NCBI GenBank assembly: GCA_900754525.1
Contig: CAAEDE010000079.1
Span: forward strand, 1-49,064
Length of the DNA stretch: 49,064 bases
From: an uncultured Collinsella sp.
GTDB taxonomy: Bacteria > Actinomycetota > Coriobacteriia > Coriobacteriales > Coriobacteriaceae
Direction: 5' to 3'
How positions within the stretch are numbered: position 1 is the stretch's first letter; every line of letters begins with the position of its first letter. A program made the translations under genes and the position numbers. Shown here in pieces: positions 1 through 7,189 of this stretch. Under the pieces are notes generated by a model. That model was given only the letters and a program-made list of their open reading frames with translations, did no database searches and had not been told where the DNA came from.

Positions 1-2
1 AT

Positions 3-84
3 GAGGGTCAAGATGCCGGCGCCCGACGGGGAGACGGCGAGTTAGCCGGCAGGTCGGCATGTCAATCCTGGTCTAACAGAGCCT
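3..84. repeat. Left copy of 82-bp terminal inverted repeat
   Basis: These 82 bases are the exact reverse complement of 48983-49064 at the other end of the window. The element is GC-rich and can fold on itself: GTTAG pairs with CTAAC, CAGG with CCTG, and ATGCCG with CGGCAT. At both ends it lies just downstream of the 3' end of a gene pointing outward, so it has the same orientation relative to each neighbour. It is either a dispersed repeat that ended the assembly or a true flanking repeat; the sequence alone cannot decide. Confidence 0.9.
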
Positions 85-89
85 AATTA

Positions 90-119
90 TATGCGCCCAC
101 CGGTTGGGGCGGGCGCATA
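90..119 (-). terminator. Terminator-like hairpin after the L,D-transpeptidase gene
   Basis: TATGCGCCC (90-98) pairs with GGGCGCATA (111-119) around a 12-base loop. On the minus strand the stem is followed by TAATTAGG, a weak T tail. It lies about 70 bases past the stop of the minus-strand gene. Confidence 0.5.
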
Positions 120-187
120 GGACGGTTTCTTTCGGAACTGTTAGATTGGCCGCAGCGGTTCCACGTTGTAGGAATGCGCGCGTTGCA

Positions 188-1921
188 CTACGAGTGGACA
201 ACCACGCACAGGCCGACTTTGATGCAGTCGTGAAGTGCCTTGGCGTCTGCCAGGCGCAGGTTGATGCAACCGTGGCTGCCGCACCACTTGTACGACTCGG
301 CGTTATCGAAGCTCTTGTCGTTTTGCCAGGTGGCATCGTGAAAGCCGATCATGTTGCCCTCAAACGGCATCCAGTAGCTTACCGGGCTCTCGTATTTGGG
401 CTTACCGGTCTCGGGGTCCTTGGCTCCGATTAGGGTGCTGCCGCCGTCGTTGCTGTTGATCTGCCACACGCCCTCGGGGGTGGCGTCTTCGCCCGGTTTG
501 CCGGAAATAAAGTTGGCCTCCCACACGATATTGCCGCTCTCGTCGTAGTAGCGCGCGTGCTGCTCGGACAGGTCGACATCGATATATGCCTTCCAGTCGG
601 GTTCACCCTTTGCGGTAAAGGTGTCGGCTTTCTGGGAGTACTTGATCTCGATTTCGCCGGTCTGCTTGTTGTTAATGGCGTCCTCGACCTGCTTGGCGAG
701 CGAGCTGCTATCGATAGACCAACCAAAGTCACCGCCTTCGACGGCGCACTGCTTGCCATCGGCGCGCGTCCACCAGCGAGTGGAGCCCACGGTATTAAAG
801 CCGTTAGCGAGTTCGGCTGCCCAGCTGCTGATCTGCGACGTATCGAGCGTTGGGTTGGCCGGATCGGCAAAGCTGATCCACTGCAGCACGGAAGCGCCAT
901 CAACCTTGCCGGCATCCTCGCCGTTGAGCTTGAGGGTCACGTTGACGCCCAGGAAGTTGTTGGCGGCATCGCATGCGGCTTGAATCTGATCATCGGTCAG
1001 CGTTCCGTTGAGCGGCTCATAGGCATCGTTGCCGAGCTTGGAAAGATCTACGGTCTCGGCCAGCGAGGCAAGCTCGAGCTCGGCATACTTAATGACATGT
1101 TCGCGGTTGAGTTTTTCGTTGGAGCGTGCCTTCTCGACGGTAAACTTGCCCGCTTGCTCGTCATAGGAGCTATTGGCCTCGAACGTGCCCGAACGGCCCT
1201 CGTTGAACTCGTCGATGGCGGCGCCCAAATCCTTCTCAAACTGCTTTTGGTCAAAGGTGTCGGAGAGCATGGACAGGTCGACATCTTGATCAAGATCGAC
1301 TTCGTTGGAGGCAGCGGTTGTTTTGGTCTTGCCACTAAAAGACTCTACGAGACGGACCGGCCACATAAAGGCTTCGTTATGGCTAATGATTTCTTTTGCG
1401 GCAGCTTCGCCGTCGACGATGGGCTCATCGGATTCGGGCTGATAGGTCCAGCTAAAGTCATCGCCTGTCACGGCGAGCTTATAGTGCTTCCATGCCGAAT
1501 TGACCTTGGTAGCGGCAGACGAAGCGTTGGAGAACGAGACATCGACGCCGGCGATGGTGGTGTTGGGGTAGGCTACCTGCGAAAATGCTACGACGCCTAC
1601 GATATAGACAATGACGATTAGACCCAGGACGACAAAGAGCGTCGTCTTTTTGCCCGACTTATTGTTGCCGGCGGGTTTGCGCGCGGGGCCACGATCGCCT
1701 CGAGCGTGCGTGGGGGGCTGCTTGGGCGCATTGCCGTTTGCCTGGCGCTGCTGACGTTGTTGACGCTGCTGTCGCTGTTGGTTCGGACGTTGGGAAGCGT
1801 TTGCTGCACTACGCTGCTGACCGTGGCTCGGCGCGATAGGACGCGGCGACTGAACGCCGCCGGTGTGCCTGCTCGGCTGCTGCGGATCGGGAATCAGTTG
1901 AGTTCGATCGTTTTGCGACAT
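188..1921 (-). CDS. Membrane-anchored L,D-transpeptidase (YkuD domain)
   Basis: Probable peptidoglycan L,D-transpeptidase that forms 3-3 cross-links or attaches proteins to the wall outside the cell. The 577-residue product has a cytoplasmic Gln/Arg/Pro-rich N-terminus with QQR repeats, one membrane segment at about residues 93-114, a long extracellular region like the PG_binding_4 domains that precede YkuD in this family, and a C-terminal YkuD domain. The catalytic motif SHGCINLRL is present, with the nucleophile at about Cys552. I start at ATG 1921 because GAAGGA sits 10 bases upstream; the in-frame ATG at 1930 is only one base from that site. It lies downstream of sdaA in the same direction, but a hairpin separates them, so it probably has its own promoter. 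The family is clear; the exact substrate is not. Confidence 0.9.
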   Translation of the reverse strand: MSQNDRTQLIPDPQQPSRHTGGVQSPRPIAPSHGQQRSAANASQRPNQQRQQRQQRQQRQANGNAPKQPPTHARGDRGPARKPAGNNKSGKKTTLFVVLGLIVIVYIVGVVAFSQVAYPNTTIAGVDVSFSNASSAATKVNSAWKHYKLAVTGDDFSWTYQPESDEPIVDGEAAAKEIISHNEAFMWPVRLVESFSGKTKTTAASNEVDLDQDVDLSMLSDTFDQKQFEKDLGAAIDEFNEGRSGTFEANSSYDEQAGKFTVEKARSNEKLNREHVIKYAELELASLAETVDLSKLGNDAYEPLNGTLTDDQIQAACDAANNFLGVNVTLKLNGEDAGKVDGASVLQWISFADPANPTLDTSQISSWAAELANGFNTVGSTRWWTRADGKQCAVEGGDFGWSIDSSSLAKQVEDAINNKQTGEIEIKYSQKADTFTAKGEPDWKAYIDVDLSEQHARYYDESGNIVWEANFISGKPGEDATPEGVWQINSNDGGSTLIGAKDPETGKPKYESPVSYWMPFEGNMIGFHDATWQNDKSFDNAESYKWCGSHGCINLRLADAKALHDCIKVGLCVVVHS

Positions 1922-2030
1922 CGTATGCATATCCTTCGATTTTCGCCTTGCGGTTCATCGTGTTTTTACTGGGCTTGCATTATAGCGATTGCCCTGCTGT
2001 TTGTGGTACGGAAACGGTGGCATTCAAAAG

Positions 2031-2052
2031 AGGTGGGACATTTGTCCCACCT
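2031..2052 (-). terminator. Hairpin terminator after sdaA
   Basis: AGGTGGGACA (2031-2040) pairs perfectly with TGTCCCACCT (2043-2052). On the minus strand the stem is followed by CTTTTG. It sits 19 bases after the sdaA stop and separates sdaA from the L,D-transpeptidase gene. Confidence 0.65.
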
Positions 2053-2070
2053 TTGAGTCGTTCTTTGCCG

Positions 2071-3678
2071 CTATCCGCACACACCGCATTTTGCACAGGC
2101 CGAAAGTGCGGCCGGAGCCTGCGCGATGCCACCCTTTGCCGTCTCGCGCAGCGTGGCCGGTAAAGCGTGGCCCACCGAGAGCATGACATGTGCCATCTGG
2201 TCAAACGGCACCAAGCTCTTAATGCCTGCGAGGGCGAGTTGTGCCGAGCTAAAGGCGGCTGCTACGCCGATGGCGTTGCGGTTTTGGCAGGGCACCTCCA
2301 CGAGGCCACCGACGGGGTCACAAACAAGGCCCAGCAGGTTACTCAGCGCGATGGAACTGGCGTCGAGCGCCTGCTCGGGCGTGCCGCCGAGCATCTGTAC
2401 CAGCGCGGCGGCCGCCATGGCGGCGGCGCTTCCGACCTCGGCTTGGCAGCCGCCCTCGGCGCCGGCAACGCAGGCGCTTGTGGTGAGGTTGAGGCCGATG
2501 GCGGCTGCGCAGTAGAGCGCGTCCATTATCTGCTCGTCGTCGAGCTGCAGGCGATCGGCGAGCGCCAGCACGCAGCCGGGGACGACGCCCGCGGAGCCGG
2601 CTGTGGGGGCGGCGACGATTACGCCCATCGTGGCGGAGCGCTCGAGCACGGCCATCGCGCGGGCCACGGCGTCGGTCTGAACGGGGCCCATCAGGCTTGC
2701 ACTCAAATCGTTGCGGCCGGTGGCATCGACGAGTTTGGCCTCGCCGCCGATAAGCCCGCCGAGCGATCGCTGCGGATTGGCGATGGGGGCCGTGGTCTCC
2801 TCGCGCATGACGTCGAGCACGCGGCGCATGGCGGCGACGGCGTGGGCCTCACCGGTCAGGCGCGCCTCGCGCACGGCCATGACGGCGCCGATGCTGAGCC
2901 CCAGCTCCTCGCACGCATCGAGCAGCTGCTCGCCGTCGTCAAAGATTTCCTTTGCCGAGACGCCGGGGGAGAGCGACGATGCAGAACCGGGGAGCTCGAT
3001 GAACGTGGCGTAATCGACATTGTCGAGCTTGCGTAGCATCGGGATAACGGTGTCGTCGGGCGCGCCGTCGGTCTCAAAGACGGAGTAGGCCTGGCCGCCC
3101 ACTTCGGTGCGGTAAGTGCGGCAGAACGCGATGTTCACGTGAGCGTAGGCGAGCAGGTTCGTGAGCGCGGCGAGCACGCCGGGAACGTCCTTGTGCGCCA
3201 CGAAGAGCGTGGAGTACATGCCCGAGATGTCGACGCCGACGCCGTTAATGCGGCTGATGCGCATCTTGCCGCCGCCCAGGCTCTCACCGCGGACCTGTGC
3301 AGTGGCGCCCGTGTCGTCGACCATGTCGATGTCGACGGTGTTGGGGTGGATGGAGGCGTCGTCGCCCTTGATGTCAAAGTGATATTCGAGGCCCTGCTCG
3401 CGTGCGAGGTCGAAGGCCTGCTTGATGTTCTCGTCATCGGTGTCGAGGCCCAGGATGCCCGCGACGAGCGCACGGTCGGTGCCGTGGCCGCGGTAGGTGT
3501 GGGCGAAGGAGTTCCACAGGCCAAAAGTGACTTTGGTGATGCGGCCTTCCAGCAGGCTGGCGGCAACTTGGGCGCACCGCAGGGCGCCGGCGGTGTGCGA
3601 TGAGCTGGGGCCGACCATGACGGGGCCCAAGATCTCGAATGCCGAGGTCGTAGCTAGTGTTTGCGGCTTGCCTGCCAT
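2071..3678 (-). CDS. sdaA: L-serine dehydratase, single-chain iron-sulfur type
   Basis: Deaminates L-serine to pyruvate and ammonia in the cytoplasm using a [4Fe-4S] cluster. The 535-residue protein has the fused architecture: an N-terminal beta domain containing GPVMVGPSSSHTAGALR, an ACT-like middle region, and the catalytic alpha domain. Cluster cysteines fit C411, C453 and C464, in GGCQAEVGSA, LLGLVCDPVGG and EVPCQNRNAIG. The C-terminus ends in a cysteine-rich CAKCGVCG. I start at ATG 3678, preceded by AGGAG with 5-base spacing; the reading frame stays open for another 39 codons upstream, but these have no ribosome site and overlap a large palindrome. It is monocistronic, with a hairpin on each side. 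Confidence 0.95.
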   Translation of the reverse strand: MAGKPQTLATTSAFEILGPVMVGPSSSHTAGALRCAQVAASLLEGRITKVTFGLWNSFAHTYRGHGTDRALVAGILGLDTDDENIKQAFDLAREQGLEYHFDIKGDDASIHPNTVDIDMVDDTGATAQVRGESLGGGKMRISRINGVGVDISGMYSTLFVAHKDVPGVLAALTNLLAYAHVNIAFCRTYRTEVGGQAYSVFETDGAPDDTVIPMLRKLDNVDYATFIELPGSASSLSPGVSAKEIFDDGEQLLDACEELGLSIGAVMAVREARLTGEAHAVAAMRRVLDVMREETTAPIANPQRSLGGLIGGEAKLVDATGRNDLSASLMGPVQTDAVARAMAVLERSATMGVIVAAPTAGSAGVVPGCVLALADRLQLDDEQIMDALYCAAAIGLNLTTSACVAGAEGGCQAEVGSAAAMAAAALVQMLGGTPEQALDASSIALSNLLGLVCDPVGGLVEVPCQNRNAIGVAAAFSSAQLALAGIKSLVPFDQMAHVMLSVGHALPATLRETAKGGIAQAPAALSACAKCGVCG

Positions 3679-3733
3679 ATGCGCTCCTGTTCTATCCCGT
3701 CGTCCCGAGGGGCGGGGCATACTCTGTCCCGCC

Positions 3734-3854
3734 GTTCCGAGGGCTTTGGTATTTGGTCGCCTGCTCGGGCAGTCCTGCTCGCACGGAGAGCACATTAAAT
3801 GCTCTCCGGCTCGTGCGGAACTCGCGACCGACCAAATACCAAAGCCCTCGGAAC
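3734..3854. repeat. Long inverted repeat between metK and sdaA
   Basis: A perfect 26-bp stem pairs 3734-3759 (starting GTTCCGAGGG) with 3829-3854. The 69-base interior holds a second hairpin, GGAGAGCA with TGCTCTCC. There is no strong T tail, and metK already has its own terminator at 3951-3983, so this looks like a palindromic intergenic element rather than a simple terminator. It lies in the upstream region of sdaA. Confidence 0.8.
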
Positions 3855-3950
3855 TTAGGATACATGGTTGGAGTCGCTCTGCTGCGAAATTTATCGGCCT
3901 ATGACCTATTCCATGTCCCAGGTCGGCTCATCTTCACCACCCTTAAATAA

Positions 3951-3983
3951 AAAGAAGTACCGGTTGGAGCCGGTACTTCTTTT
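3951..3983 (-). terminator. Rho-independent terminator of metK
   Basis: AAAGAAGTACCGG pairs with CCGGTACTTCTTT around a 6-base loop. On the minus strand it runs into TTTTTATTT, a clear U tract, 38 bases past the metK stop. Confidence 0.85.
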
Positions 3984-4020
3984 GGTGCGTTGTTTCTTGG
4001 CTGTAGCTTTTGCCGTTAGC

Positions 4021-5301
4021 TTACAGGCCGCAGGCTGCTTTGAGTTCTTCGACTCGATCGGTTTTCTCCCAGGTAAAGTCGGCGTCTTCGCGGCCGAAGT
4101 GACCGTAGGCTGCCGTCTTTTCGTAGATGGGGCGACGCAGGTCTAGGTCGCGGATGATTGCGCCCGGACGCAGGTCGAAGGTCTTCTCTACGGCTTCAAC
4201 GATCTTGTCCTCGGCAACATGTGCGGTACCGAAGGTGTCGACCATGATTGAGAGGGGCTTGGAAACGCCGATGGCGTAGGCAAGCTCGACTTCGCAGCGG
4301 TCGGCCAGGCCGGCGGCGACCACGTTCTTGGCGACCCAGCGCGCGGCATACGCGGCGGAGCGGTCGACCTTGGTGCAGTCCTTGCCGCTAAAGGCACCGC
4401 CGCCGTGACGTCCGTAGCCGCCGTAGGTGTCGACGATGATCTTGCGGCCTGTCAGGCCCGTGTCACCCATGGGGCCGCCCACGACAAAGCGACCGGTGGG
4501 GTTCACGTAGATGTCCGCGTTGTCCCACGGCATGTTCTCGGCGGCCATGACCGGGGTGATGACGTGCTCGATGAGGTCGGCCTTGATCTTGCCCATGATC
4601 TCGATCTCGGCGGCGTGCTGCGTGGAGATGACGATCGCCGTGACCTCGACGGGCTTGCCTTCCTCGTAGCGCACGGTGACCTGGGTCTTGCCGTCGGGAC
4701 GCAGGTAGGGCAGGGTGCCGTCGTGACGCACGGCTGCCAGGCGCTCGGCCAGGCGGCTTGCCAGGTAGTGTGGCATGGGCATGAGGGTCTTGGTCTCGTT
4801 GGAGGCATAACCGAACATCATGCCCTGGTCGCCGGCACCGATCAGGTCGATCGGGTCGGTGGTAGCGCCGGTCTGGGTCTCGAAGGACTCGTCGACGCCC
4901 TGGGCGATATCGGGCGACTGCTCGTGGATGAGGCTCATAACGCCGCAGGTGTCGCAGTCAAAACCGAACTTGGCACGGTTGTAGCCAATGCGGCGGATAA
5001 CGCCGCGGGCGATTTCCTGTACGTCGACGTAGGCCTGGGTGCGGATCTCGCCGGCGACGATGACGGTGCCGGTGGTCACGAGGGTCTCGCAGGCGCAGCG
5101 GACGTTCTCCACGTTGGCAGGCACGCCGTTGGGGGCGATGTAGCCCTGCTCCTGGAGCTCTATTTCTTTGGCGAGGATTGCGTCGAGGACGGCGTCGCTG
5201 ATCTGGTCAGCGATCTTATCGGGATGACCTTCGGTTACCGACTCCGACGTAAAAACAAAGGACCCGTGTTGGGGTGGGATGGAACGAAGTTCTTCTGACA
5301 T
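4021..5301 (-). CDS. metK: S-adenosylmethionine synthetase
   Basis: Makes S-adenosylmethionine from methionine and ATP in the cytoplasm. The 426-residue product begins its conserved region with FVFTSESVTEGHPDKIADQI and has the methionine/ATP motif GAGDQGMMFGYA and the glycine-rich phosphate loop GGGAFSGKDCTKVDRS. Usual members are about 380-400 residues; the extra length comes from small insertions, such as one near residue 45. The ATG at 5301 is preceded by GAAAGGA with 5-base spacing. A candidate promoter and a leader hairpin lie upstream (see separate entry), and a strong terminator follows. It is a single-gene unit, divergent from gltX across a 135-bp palindromic element. Confidence 0.97.
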   Translation of the reverse strand: MSEELRSIPPQHGSFVFTSESVTEGHPDKIADQISDAVLDAILAKEIELQEQGYIAPNGVPANVENVRCACETLVTTGTVIVAGEIRTQAYVDVQEIARGVIRRIGYNRAKFGFDCDTCGVMSLIHEQSPDIAQGVDESFETQTGATTDPIDLIGAGDQGMMFGYASNETKTLMPMPHYLASRLAERLAAVRHDGTLPYLRPDGKTQVTVRYEEGKPVEVTAIVISTQHAAEIEIMGKIKADLIEHVITPVMAAENMPWDNADIYVNPTGRFVVGGPMGDTGLTGRKIIVDTYGGYGRHGGGAFSGKDCTKVDRSAAYAARWVAKNVVAAGLADRCEVELAYAIGVSKPLSIMVDTFGTAHVAEDKIVEAVEKTFDLRPGAIIRDLDLRRPIYEKTAAYGHFGREDADFTWEKTDRVEELKAACGL

Positions 5302-5324
5302 GATTGTCCTTTCAAAAAACGTGT

Positions 5325-5375
5325 CCCGGCGACCGTTACCATTCCGCCGGGCTCTCTATGCAAGGGCACATCATA
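5325..5375 (-). promoter_or_regulatory. Candidate metK promoter and leader hairpin
   Basis: On the minus strand TATGAT (5375-5370) could be a -10 box; no good -35 is visible. Within the roughly 60-base leader, CCCGGCG pairs with CGCCGGG (5351-5325) around a 13-base loop. AACG in that loop could pair with CGTT just downstream of the stem, giving a small pseudoknot. I cannot match this to a named SAM riboswitch class. Confidence 0.35.
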
Positions 5376-5408
5376 GCGCGTAAATCAAACATTCACACCC
5401 TTTCCGCA

Positions 5409-5544
5409 CCTACTCATTGGGCAGCTAATTTGGGACGGGGCTTTTTTAGCTACCCCGGCTGAATGTTTGCTGGTTTAGTCGATAGCCTGCCGGGGCAGCT
5501 AAAAAGCCCCGTCCCAAATTAGCTGCCCGGCTTCAATGAGTAGG
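5409..5544. repeat. Large palindromic intergenic element, copy 1
   Basis: The arms run CCTACTCATTG then GGGCAGCTAATTTGGGACGG and beyond. They pair with the right half across a loop at about 5461-5489, with one 5-base insertion in the right arm. The core, with CAGCTAATTTGGGACGGGGC followed by a T run and then AGCTACCCC, recurs at 12746-12831. Each arm carries a GC stem plus a T or A run, so it resembles a bidirectional terminator, yet it sits between the divergent metK and gltX promoters. Confidence 0.85.
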
Positions 5545-5579
5545 TCGGTGCCCTTTGTGCGGAGGTTGCTTTGATGCTT

Positions 5580-5585
5580 TATACT
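5580..5585 (+). promoter_or_regulatory. Candidate -10 box of gltX
   Basis: TATACT lies 40 bases before the gltX start. The -35 region (TTGTGC at 5555-5560, spacing 19) is poor, so this is tentative. Confidence 0.35.
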
Positions 5586-5625
5586 GATGCGGTTAGACAT
5601 CCATCCTGCAATCGAGGAGATTTCC

Positions 5626-7101
5626 ATGGCATCAGACGTTCGCGTCCGCTTTGCACCCTCACCGACGGGCAAGCTGCACATCGGCGGCGCCCGCACCGCT
5701 ATCTATAACTGGGCTTTCGCCCGCGCAAACGGCGGCACGTTCATCCTGCGCATCGACGACACCGATCCCACCCGCTCCACCGACGAGAACACGCAGATCA
5801 TCCTGCGCGCCATGCGTTGGCTGGGCCTGGACTGGGACGAGGGTCCCGAGGTGGGCGGCGACTTTGGCCCCTACGCCCAGACCGAGCGCCTGGACCTGTA
5901 CAAGCAGGCCGCCCAGAAGCTTTGGGACGAGGGCAAGGCCTATCCCTGCTTCTGCACCAAGGAGCAGCTCGACGCCGACCGCAAGGCCGCGCAGGAGCGC
6001 AAGGACCCCTTCCAGGGCTATCAGCGCCGTTGCCGCGATCTTGATCCCGAGGAGGCCCGCCGTCGCATCGAGGCCGGCGAGTCCTACGTCCTGCGCATCA
6101 AGGTGCCCGAGGACCGCGGAGACGTCGTCATCCACGACGCCGTCCACGGCGAGGTGACCTTCGACGCCAAGGAGCTCGACGACTTTGTCATCTTCCGCTC
6201 CGATGGCACGCCCACGTACAACTTCGCGACTGTCGTCGACGACGCCATGATGAAGATTACCCATGTCATCCGCGGCGACGACCACCTGTCCAACACCCCG
6301 CGTCAGGTCATGGTCTACGAGGCCCTCGGCGCGCCCGTGCCTACGTTCGCCCACATCTCCATGATCCTGGGCGCCGACGGCAAGAAGCTCTCCAAGCGCC
6401 ACGGCGCCACCTCGGTGGAGGAGTACCGCGACGCTGGCTACCTGTCTGACGCCTTCGTCAACTACCTGGCGCTGCTCGGCTGGTCGCTCGACGGCGAGAC
6501 CACGATCATCCCGCGCGATGTCCTGGCCAGCAAGTTCTCGCTCGACCGCATCTCCAAGAACCCGGCGACCTTCGACCCCAAGAAGCTCGATTGGGTCAAC
6601 GCCGAGTACATCAATGGCATGTCCGATGCTCAGTTTGCCGACGAGATCATGGTCCCGGAGCTGCACGAGGCGGGTCTCATCGAGGGTAATGTCGAGTACG
6701 GCGAGGACTGGATCGACGCGCTTGCCGCCATTGTTAAGCCGCGCACCAAGATGCCTGCCGACGCCGTGACCGTCGCCGCTCCCATCTTCGCTACTGCCGA
6801 GACGCTCGAGTATGACGAGAAGTCCGTCAACAAGGGCCTGGCCAAGGAGGGCATGGGTGCCATTCTTGATGCCGCCAAGGCCGCGCTCGAGGGCGTGGAC
6901 GAGTGGACGGCTGCCAATATTGACGCCGCGCTTGAGCCGCTGCCCGAGCAGATGGACCTTAAGAAGCGCGTGGTGTTCCAGGCTGTGCGCGTCGCCGTCT
7001 GCGGCAACATGGTGAGCCCTCCGCTGGGTGAGACCATGGCGCTCGTCGGTCGCGATGACTGCCTGGCGCGTATCGACCGCGCCCGCACGATGGCGCTGTA
7101 A
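5626..7101 (+). CDS. gltX: Glutamyl-tRNA synthetase
   Basis: Class I aminoacyl-tRNA synthetase that charges tRNA with glutamate. The 491-residue protein has the HIGH-type motif HIGG at residues 18-21 (in PSPTGKLHIGGARTAIYN) and the KMSKS-type motif KLSKR at 254-258, followed by the anticodon-binding region; the length is normal. I chose ATG 5626 because GAGGAG lies 7 bases upstream and the product begins at the conserved strand; an in-frame start at 5587 would add 13 unsupported residues. Strong C-ending codon preference matches priA. A terminator hairpin at 7125-7157 separates it from priA. Whether it also mischarges tRNA-Gln cannot be read from this window. Confidence 0.97.
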   Translation: MASDVRVRFAPSPTGKLHIGGARTAIYNWAFARANGGTFILRIDDTDPTRSTDENTQIILRAMRWLGLDWDEGPEVGGDFGPYAQTERLDLYKQAAQKLWDEGKAYPCFCTKEQLDADRKAAQERKDPFQGYQRRCRDLDPEEARRRIEAGESYVLRIKVPEDRGDVVIHDAVHGEVTFDAKELDDFVIFRSDGTPTYNFATVVDDAMMKITHVIRGDDHLSNTPRQVMVYEALGAPVPTFAHISMILGADGKKLSKRHGATSVEEYRDAGYLSDAFVNYLALLGWSLDGETTIIPRDVLASKFSLDRISKNPATFDPKKLDWVNAEYINGMSDAQFADEIMVPELHEAGLIEGNVEYGEDWIDALAAIVKPRTKMPADAVTVAAPIFATAETLEYDEKSVNKGLAKEGMGAILDAAKAALEGVDEWTAANIDAALEPLPEQMDLKKRVVFQAVRVAVCGNMVSPPLGETMALVGRDDCLARIDRARTMAL

Positions 7102-7124
7102 TCGCTGCGCAAACGCATGTATCC

Positions 7125-7157
7125 GAGCCCCGTTCACCCGAGCGGGGCTCTTGTTTC
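7125..7157 (+). terminator. Terminator of gltX
   Basis: GAGCCCCG (7125-7132) pairs with CGGGGCTC (7143-7150) around a 10-base loop, followed by TTGTTTCT. Confidence 0.75.
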
Positions 7158-7189
7158 TGTAGACGTATGGGATAGGAGGTGCTGGGGCC

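Noticed and set aside
3..84. GTCTAAC/GTTAGAC in the terminal repeat as an integron attC site
   Set aside because: attC needs RYYYAAC first and GTTRRRY last. Here the order is GTTAG then CTAAC, no integrase is present, and the second core does not match.
5302..5363. A known SAM riboswitch on metK
   Set aside because: The visible stem-loop lacks the consensus features of the SAM classes I can recall, so I list only an unassigned hairpin.
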